25,885 nt of DNA from Perkinsus chesapeaki. Taxonomy: Eukaryota > Perkinsozoa > Perkinsida > Perkinsidae. The position numbers and the translations under genes were made by a program. Positions 19,123 to 25,885 of this stretch are shown here, piece after piece. The stretch is taken from contig JAAPAO010000065.1 in assembly GCA_013115145.1 (NCBI GenBank), forward strand, positions 44,434 to 70,318, given 5' to 3'. Every line of letters begins with the position of its first letter. The first letter of the stretch is position 1. The notes beneath the pieces were generated by a model. That model was not told where the DNA came from. It worked only from the letters and a program-made list of their open reading frames with translations, and did no database searches.

Positions 19123-22100
19123 ATGGGTTTCTGTTCCCTTAACGGCTGCTTTGAATTTTGCCGGGGTCGTCGTGCCCCTTTGCCTTCCTCTGCCTCGGGT
19201 ACTGCAGCTTCGGTTCTCGGTGCTGCTGGTAAGCATAAGAAGCTCAGCTCAAGGCCATGTCGAATTCCTGAAGGGGATGGTAGGATATTTGCATCGCTCC
19301 GCTAGGAGCTGTTGTATTTTTAGAACTAACGGCATGCCTCAGTACTGCACCATATAACCTAGTAGAGACCGCTGCTCCACATTCTCGGGCACGGTGCTGG
19401 TCGACTCCCAATATTAATAAGTATCGAGGTGACATGATGTATGTGTCCGTAGATGATCCTATACTAAGCCGATTGTAAGCCATTGGGGAGGGAGATAGCA
19501 GTCGGGTGTTTAGGAGGCCACCAATCGTTATTACTAGTACCGTTAGTTGTTAAAATATAAGTGGTAAATATTAGCCGATGATGCGTGCCAAAAAGGATGA
19601 TAGTGATTAATTAAATTTAGGTGTATAATTTTATGAATGTATCGTGTTGCTATATTATAAAGTAGCTACAGGGTCATGCTGTAAGAAAGTGTACCCCATT
19701 TCCTATTGGGATATTACTTAACACTTCACTTCAATCCCTCAATCATTTCTACACCCTCAAAGAGAGCTTCAAACTGGTACACATTCTACCGCTCTCGAAG
19801 CTCAATGCATCTGCCTGTCCAACCGTGCAGTTGAACCAGACCGTTATTAGTTGACAAAATTGCTTGACTTAGTTTGCTGGTAGCAAACTGGAAACATGCC
19901 ACGTCGTGCCAAATATCTAACGAACTCGCACAACGGTTTGGATCATGCTGCTTTAGTTGCTGTATTTGACAGTTCATATTTTCCTCAGATTAGTGTCAAT
20001 CTGTCTCCAGCTGGAGCTAGGGGTTCTAGTATGCGATCCTGGTGACTTTGAATCGGTCTGGAAGGAAGTTGTCGAGCCCTGTTGTCCAGCGAGGTGAGGC
20101 TTTACCATACCTCTGTGCTCTTACATACTCTCAGAGCTATCTTTGTGGTGTGTACTGATCGTCCTGGCCTATGTAACGTTATAAAGGATAACAGTTATCT
20201 GGTATCTAGCCGTATAGTTAACGTTCATTTAGTTGGCAATGTGGAGAAGTAAGTTACCATATACCTGTACGGTGTATAATGTACACCATCGGAAGGTTAA
20301 TTGTATACCATGTTAGTTCAACTGTACCTAATAATGAAACAACAGAAAATTTCGAAAAAATAGAAGACAATTTAGCTCAAATGACAGTCGAGGGCTAGTC
20401 TCAGTTGCATACGAGGTCGCGACATTTTCTATGTACAGGGTGTCCCAAAATTTGAATTACTCGCCGACCCCATCGAATTTAACCATGGCTCTCACACCAT
20501 CAGAAAGACACACTCGAGAGCTTTCGAACGCCACACGTGTCGTCGAAATATTCGCCTTCCTGAAAAAGTTATTCAAAAAAGCACATTTTTGGAGGAGGAC
20601 ACCCTGTAGTTATTTTGATAAATTTATGCCATTCGTTTCATAGTTAATATCATACCTACCTCTTCAGAGAGAAATCGTTACTCTTTTCAAGATGGTGCTA
20701 TCTTATTTCAAATGTAGCTTCTATTATTATCCGCTTTGTGGTGATATACATTATTTATTGATTATATTAGTTACTGAGGGTATCCTTCATTTGTTAGGAC
20801 TCCCCTCGATAACGAGGAAACGCGTCATTTCTTCCGTAATAAGGTAACTCGCTGGAGAGTAGCACCAGGAACACATGTTGGGTCACACTGTAATCCTATG
20901 GATGCCTCAGGATCGGGGTGCAGGAACAGATGTAGGGAGGGGGGCTGTATAATATACCACACGAACTACTAATTTATTATGGACAAATTATAATATCTGA
21001 TTTGGTGAACGGTTGCATCTCTTGATTCACAAGCTTCCTTCCCGGCGAGATAGCGGCTTTGATGCATGCTGCGGCTATTGCTGTTACTGGTTCATATAGA
21101 GATCTGATAAAAATGTCTATTAATGTCCAATATAAATATATAAAATCATCCAATAGGAATATGAATAATATACTGTAACGCATATACCTGTATCAGATAT
21201 GATACTATAGGACAGCCTCTATATAGCCATTGCCTCAATACTATATCTAATTATCAATCTCGTAGTGGTTCTTCATTGCATATATTATCGATCCCTATGG
21301 ATCAATACTTGAGCAGTAACGCTGATGACTCTTGATTAGTTAGTTTTCATTGTTTGTTATTATTCCTTTTAGCGGAAGGTTCCGGTGAAGATGGTGATAG
21401 GATAGAGATGGTACACCTTATATTTGACCAAATGTTCAGAGATTCAGATGCTGCATTGGACCAGCAACTAGTCAACTTCCAACGTAAGTCGTCGAGCTTG
21501 GCAGACTTAGGGCTGAAGGAATTTTGCACTTGCACTACGTGGAGTAAGTGTTTTGCGTCAGTGTGGGATGTGAAATGTCACGTTGGGTCTCTACGGTGGA
21601 GAAGAGGCTAGGATCATTTCGAAAGGATCCGGGGCTGTAATAGTATATATTGTTATTAATTGGAGAGGATGAATCAGTAATCATAGGTATTTGAAGGGTA
21701 CATAGATATGTGAATGATAAATACGACAGTGACTCTGATATATGACTAATTACTACTTCACCGTTATAAAGGTACTGTCTTATTTGGTATAGTAGTATGA
21801 TATATGGTATATGATATAGTTTCGCACTGGCCATGGTAGCATACTGTATATAATAGCAGTTTCTCTAGGCTGTTACCTGCCCTCACAGCAATGTGCTCCT
21901 CAGAGATCGAAACGTGTTCCTAATGCGCCTAAGATGCCACGGAAATTTGGTAGAAAATGAATCCCTGCATAAGCGTGAACTGCCTTCCCTCTGGACCTGA
22001 TATCTGAGGTTCGTCTATGCTCTGTATTGTCAGGTATAGTCGGTACGTTGCCACAACATCTGGCGAGAAGTGACGAGCAGCGTGTGAAGGATATCTGCAA

Positions 22101-22293
22101 GGACGATAACCCTCATGAAGATGCTTTGGATGTCCTTACTAGAATGCATGACGAGGTGCTGCGATTAGAGTAAAGAGCGGTATGAGATTATTGTGCCTGT
22201 AGGATCTTAAACGGGAGGATGTCGCTGTAAAGAACTGATTGCCGATCAACATTTAGAGTTCCTGTAGTGCTGCTGCTGCTGCTTACAGAATAA
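19123..22293 (+). CDS. Unrecognised protein with lipid-anchor-like N-terminus
   Basis: Nine exons join in phase into about 240 aa: 19123-19279, 19324-19361, 20011-20093, 20798-20843, 20911-20931, 21050-21089, 21373-21543, 22040-22169, 22257-22293. The start MGFCSLNGCFEFCRGRR has Gly2 and nearby Cys residues, as in N-myristoylated and palmitoylated proteins. Later segments are mostly helical: GDFESVWKEVVEPCCPAR, TPLDNEETRHFFRNK, DRIEMVHLIFDQMFRDSDAA, LDQQLVNFQRKSSSLADLGL, DNPHEDALDVLTRMHDEVLR, with a short hydrophobic tail VPVVLLLLLTE. I recognise no family. Odd points are a 21-nt micro-exon, a weak acceptor before 21050, two introns over 600 nt that may hide exons, and a consensus GTAAGT donor at 21484 that would give a shorter form skipping 21484-21543. 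The overall model is tentative; the 20011-20093/20798 and 21373 exons look most solid. Confidence 0.45.
19292..19306 (+). repeat. Family B intron core in the 19123 gene, intron 1
   Basis: CATCGCTCCGCTAGG begins 12 nt after the donor of the 44-nt intron 19280-19323, which ends TATTTTTAG. Intron length and 3' end match the syntaxin-5 family B intron. Confidence 0.75.
20434..20608. mobile_element. Mariner/Tc1-type MITE in an intron
   Basis: The 175-bp element begins TACAGGGTGTCC and ends GGACACCCTGTA, giving perfect 12-bp terminal inverted repeats that include the flanking TA, the usual target duplication of Tc1/mariner elements. The arms continue with a short offset into A-rich sequence (CCCAAAA and CCAAAAA). 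There is no room for a transposase, so it is non-autonomous. It lies in the 704-nt intron 20094-20797 of the 19123 gene. An internal 70-codon frame is a by-product. Confidence 0.85.
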
Positions 22294-22430
22294 CAACACT
22301 GTGTAGCGAATAGAACGGGTTGGGTTTTATTATTAATGATATTGAAGGAGAGGGGCAGTTTGTATTATTAACAATGTTAACTGGATATGCATCTTCACCG
22401 AGGGCATCGACCTCATCATCGTCGTCGAGT

Positions 22431-25213
22431 ATGGCATTGGACAGGACTAATCAGTTTTATGAGTATATAAAGGAATTGGATGGTAGTAGGGAAGAGACGG
22501 TGATGGGGACAGAAGCTCTTTTATGAGCTCTACGAAGAAAGCTCATTGAGGATATTGAGGCACAATTGAACGATGTATGGTATAAGTATTGTTACGTGCT
22601 CCGCGATGTCATATAAGCTACTCTATAGGCGTGTAATTCAGTAGGTGTAATGTGACCCCAGAGATGCTCCATACAGCTCTTAGCAATACAACCGAGCCAA
22701 TAAAGCTTATCCCTCGTTTATACCAGGGCTATTGGTCAGTGTAGATCCTTTCAGGTTCTGCCGCGGAAGCGATAGCGCAGCAGCAACAAGGTAGTAAGGC
22801 ATCGAGGGCTGCTGCTGCAGCTGCAGCTGGTACTGTTGTAGTGTTATGTAATATAGGTGGAGCACAAGGGACATCGTCATCAGCAGCCATAGCGCAGTTT
22901 AATAAGTATGCTAATGAGATTGGAGTTGATTTGCATCAGACGCAAATGAAAATACAAGAGCTCGGGAAACGTAACGTGAAACGCTTCGCTCCGCTAAGGA
23001 TTTGGCATTTTTAGTTGCCCGGTCGAAGGGGATATTTAACGACCAAACAACGAGGATAAATAACTTTACGGCGGACATTAAGAAGGTGGGGACAGCATCG
23101 TATACAGATTGAATAATAAAATAGGATAAGCTATATTTTATCGATTTCTTACTCAGTATTGAGCATTGTGATGAAAATTAAAAATACGAGTACTATGAGA
23201 GGAACCGATATTTTCATCTGAATCGATCAACCGTTTCATTACAGTATTTTGTAGTCACAATCCTTGTTTAGGATTTGGACGCTTTAAGTCAGAAGATAGA
23301 GCTACTGCAGCAACATGCAAACAGATCGGCTGAGAGTAGTAACGGTCGGGATGTCGGGAAGGACTAGGGAATTATACAACGGGGATAGGTGGCTAAACCG
23401 TCTCAATATGTGATTTATATAGGCCGAGAACCAATTAATATAGCTCTTCTGTGGGTTATAATATATGCCCTGGGCTTTTACTAATAAGATCTCGGTGTAG
23501 TGCGGGGATCACCTGACCCAAAGGAGGTCAGTAAAACGTTACTAGAGCGTTCAACTTATTGGTGTGAGAGGAAGTCGGTAGCAGATCATCGGAAAGCTTA
23601 GATATCTATAACGGTTTCATATGGGTTTTGCTAGAGCTTTTGTTCCTAAACGAAAAGGAAACCTGAAAGGCATCTCTACGCCCCTAGATGATGCTGCTGG
23701 TCAGGTCGACAGGCCAAGGCTCACACCAGTGGTATTGTTAAGACCCTTCAAACTAGGTGGGCGTAGGGGGTGTGGTGATACAATATATGGGGATCTATCA
23801 GATTGATGGGGCTTACTAAGGATTTTAAGGATGTTCTGGAATTACGGACAAAGACACTTCAACAGCAGGATCGAAGGTAACAGTGATGAGAGATATGTGG
23901 TATTGGTTGGTAGGCGGAATATGTATGCCTTCTCCTCGACATCATCTAACCCATTCCAGCAAAAAGGGGGCAATGGAGGTAGGATTCTTATCGAGCTACT
24001 TAGGCCTGTACAAAGGATTTTTGGAATTCCACTTGTTGTTGAGTCTTGAGCCGAATATCGTGGGTATTATCCTAGACTAAACTTTCGATGCTGCCTTTGG
24101 AGTCGGCAGTCCTCTTGGCGGCATATGCTCTCACACTGTGGTTGATATTTACCCGCATAGATTGAATGTGACAAATATCCAATGTGATCTGGAATATCTT
24201 TGTTATGTTTGGTCTCCATTCACAGTTGTGGAGCTGTACTGTTTGTTATTGTTTTGGATGTTTAGGTAGTACGGAGATGTCGGATGCCTCTACCTTTACT
24301 GGTGGTCCACCAAGTGGGTTTGATATTGAAGGTGGTAGAGAGCAACAGGAGCAGCAGCTTATACAAGGTCCAGGGTATCTAAATGCCAGAGCTAATGCTG
24401 TTCAAGCAGTACAGAGGACTATTGGTACGCGTAGCTATAGGGACTTCATACGCAAACTTTATTATCAAGTTCGCTTTTTGACAACAGTCTAGTGAGCCTT
24501 TGCCGATCTAAACGTGTGTTGCCTGCAAGGACATTCAAATTGAATGATAGGTTTGTTGACCAGGTCGAAAATAAGTTCATAAATGCATTTCTTGGCGCGC
24601 GAGATTTCTATTTACATAGGCTATGTGCGCCGTCTTGAGTAGTTGCTGTGATAGAGCTTGCAAGATCGGTAAGCTCTGAGCGCATGAGATGAGTTAGTGT
24701 TGAAGAGTCATTGGTGGGTAGGTAATCATAACACTGCATTTAGGTGAACTTGGGCAGATGTTCCAGAAGGTGTCGTCTATGGTATATGAACAAGATGAGA
24801 TGATTATGCGAATAGATTCTGACGTGGATGACACAATGGGGCATTTGAACGAGGGCCAGAACCAGTTGTTAAAGTAAAAAGGGGCCGGTAGGACTTGTGG
24901 AACTCAATAAAGCATTTGTTCATCTGAGAGTAGTGGACATGGTAGGGTACTATTTATCATCTTTAATATGTCCCGCACTACTACGACAGTGCTGAAGATA
25001 TTCCCGCTCATACCTCCTCTGGATAGACTCCAAACATCTCGTGCCCTATTTTAGGCAAATGTGTTAGGCCCTTTATTATTTAATAATCATCACTTACATG
25101 ACTATATCTTCTTTAGGTACTTCCACAACATCTCTGGCAATCGATCGTTAATATTAAAGATATTTGCCATTCTTATATGCTTTGTTATATTCTTCGTTGT
25201 ATTCTTGGCCTAA
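22431..25213 (+). CDS. Syntaxin-5 / Sed5-type Qa-SNARE
   Basis: Golgi Qa-SNARE for ER-Golgi and intra-Golgi vesicle fusion. Ten exons in matching phase give 329 aa, close to Sed5: 22431-22482, 22755-22970, 23015-23085, 23272-23344, 23705-23756, 23802-23876, 23914-23978, 24266-24424, 24744-24873, 25117-25213. The N-terminus MALDRTNQF keeps the DRTxxF peptide that binds the SM protein Sly1, which fixes the start. The Habc region has QFNKYANEIGVDLHQTQMKI and KGIFNDQTTRINNFT, then LTKDFKDVLELRTKTLQQQ. The SNARE motif (GYLNARANAVQAVQRTIGEL, MFQKVSSMVYEQDEMIMRID) keeps the zero-layer Gln in YEQDEM. A C-terminal anchor LILKIFAILICFVIFFVVFL ends the protein. A 27-nt GT..AG stretch (22830-22856) in exon 2 is in frame and could be an optional intron. 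The donor of exon 4 (GTCGGG) is unusual. Confidence 0.95.
22982..22999 (+). repeat. Family B intron core in syntaxin-5 intron 2
   Basis: CGCTTCGCTCCGCTAAGG, used as the consensus, begins 11 nt after the donor of the 44-nt intron 22971-23014, which ends CATTTTTAG. Confidence 0.8.
24587..24601 (-). repeat. Family A intron core in syntaxin-5 intron 8
   Basis: ATTTCTTGGCGCGCG lies in the 319-nt intron 24425-24743. It is the inverse of the consensus with one mismatch. Unlike other copies it is far from the donor. Confidence 0.65.
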
Positions 25214-25559
25214 CCTGGTCGCACTATTATGAAGCTGTGACTTCTCTTAATGAACTTTTGATTTGAGTTATAAAGTACCAAAGGGTATCCTAATCGGCAG
25301 CTGTAGGCGATTGCATTCCTCAGAGATGTATTTGGTATTCAACCTCATACCGCTCTGTCCTACCACGAGCGTTGGGATATGGTACTTTTTTCGGCCCATG
25401 TTCACCGTTTCGGGCCATAGTTAAAACTTCCCACGATTGGGAAAGGGTAAAATCAATCGTAGCTTCCCCGGGATTTTCTTCGGTGGCTTGTATGTATTCC
25501 AAAGCTGTTCATCATCATCGTCGATTGCAGGGTTGACTTTGGTAAATTAGTACTTCTTG
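25214..25559. other. Intergenic region between syntaxin-5 and the Prp16-like gene
   Basis: This 346-bp gap lies between same-strand genes. A minus-strand open frame at 25320-25502 encodes no family I recognise. A candidate acceptor (TCGATTGCAG, ending 25530) shortly before the next ATG leaves room for an upstream non-coding exon or trans-splice site. Confidence 0.45.
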
Positions 25560-25732
25560 ATGGCCGCCACTTCATCATCATCATCATCATCGCCCCGATT
25601 AAGTCATAGTAAGAAAGGTCGTGATTATGATAGAGCATGGTATGATGATGAGGAGGGGGGTGCAGCACATAGCTCATATCTTGGGGTTACAGATGAGAGT
25701 AATGAGAAAAGATGGGCAGAGAAAGAGGAAAG
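25560..25732 (+). CDS. Probable Prp16/DHX38-like splicing helicase, first exon (partial)
   Basis: This exon encodes 57 full codons and ends at a GGTAATAA donor; the rest of the gene is outside the window. After a Ser-rich start it reads YDRAWYDDEEG, then YLGVTDESNEKRWAEKEER. The DRxWYDxEEG motif followed by a charged helix is typical of the N-terminal region of Prp16/DHX38, the DEAH-box ATPase that remodels the spliceosome at the second step. No helicase motif is inside the window, so the call rests on this one motif. Other DEAH splicing factors, or an unrelated acidic protein, remain possible. The protein may begin upstream if an earlier exon exists; this ATG is simply the first in frame. 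Confidence 0.5.
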
Positions 25733-25760
25733 GTAATAATAGACAGATTGAGGAAGTAGT

Positions 25761-25885
25761 ACGGCGGCGGAGGCTGCTGCTGCTATATACCTTTATTAGT
25801 ACGGCGGCTGCTATATACCTTTATTAGTACGGCGGCTGCTATATACCTTTATTAGTACGGCGGCTGCTATATACCTTTATTAGTG
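25761..25885. repeat. 28-bp tandem repeat running off the window
   Basis: Perfect 28-bp units start at 25801, 25829 and 25857, preceded by a longer variant unit at 25761-25800 with extra GCTGCTG. Each unit contains TACGGCGGCTGCTATATAC followed by CTTTATTAG. The array lies in the first intron of the Prp16-like gene, and each unit ends in a good-looking 3' splice acceptor. Confidence 0.95.

Noticed and set aside
20431-20643. 70-codon frame in the intron of the 19123 gene
   Set aside because: It spans the MITE almost exactly and has no protein family features.
1256-25213. An alternative genetic code with reassigned stops
   Set aside because: In-frame TAA, TAG and TGA fall in introns, and genes end at conserved C-termini with standard stops.
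25320-25502. 60-codon minus-strand frame between syntaxin-5 and the Prp16-like gene
   Set aside because: There is no recognised family and no supporting exon; its length is within chance expectation.
25761-25885. CRISPR-like array
   Set aside because: The units are direct tandem repeats without unique spacers, in a eukaryotic intron.

Overview
This is a nuclear window from a eukaryote, very probably a compact-genome protist. All identifiable genes are eukaryotic (β-adaptin, GRWD1-type WD40 protein, MICU, syntaxin-5/SED5, a probable Prp16 N-terminus). They are split by many short GT..AG introns, most of 37-80 nt in the best-conserved gene. Splicing by eye restores full-length proteins with the standard genetic code, so the many in-frame stops are intronic. 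Intergenic gaps are about 140-420 bp. The gene style would suit an alveolate such as Perkinsus, but that lineage is a guess.

Layout: a 27-bp tandem repeat (1-97); a cytochrome b5 gene on the minus strand (598-840); a 35-bp tandem repeat (1106-1210); the β subunit of an AP adaptor complex (1256-6447, 24 exons, about 921 aa); a GRWD1/Rrb1-type ribosome-biogenesis WD40 protein (6668-11397, 14 exons, about 493 aa); a MICU-type mitochondrial Ca2+ uptake regulator (11753-15060, 11 exons, about 497 aa); two unrecognised genes, one basic and coiled-coil (15482-16969) and one with a SANT-like start and acidic tail (17223-18318); an unresolved stretch with exon-like sequence and a 21-bp minisatellite (18319-19122); an unrecognised gene with a lipid-anchor-like N-terminus (19123-22293); syntaxin-5 (22431-25213, 10 exons, 329 aa); and the first exon of a Prp16/DHX38-like helicase (25560 onward), whose intron carries a 28-bp tandem repeat running off the window.

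The genes are housekeeping and not a pathway. β-adaptin and syntaxin-5 both act in endomembrane traffic, but nothing shows co-regulation. All but cytochrome b5 lie head-to-tail on the plus strand.

The most unusual content lies in the introns. Two short sequence cores recur in otherwise unrelated introns of different genes, in both orientations: family A (CGCGCGCCACGAAATT) and family B (CGCTTCGCTCCGCTAAGG). They look like introner-type elements. One family A core lies in coding sequence of the MICU gene. All four tandem arrays with 27-35 bp units carry GT and AG splice dinucleotides in every unit. Other introns hold a mariner-type MITE, a 90-bp double palindrome and T-rich repeats.
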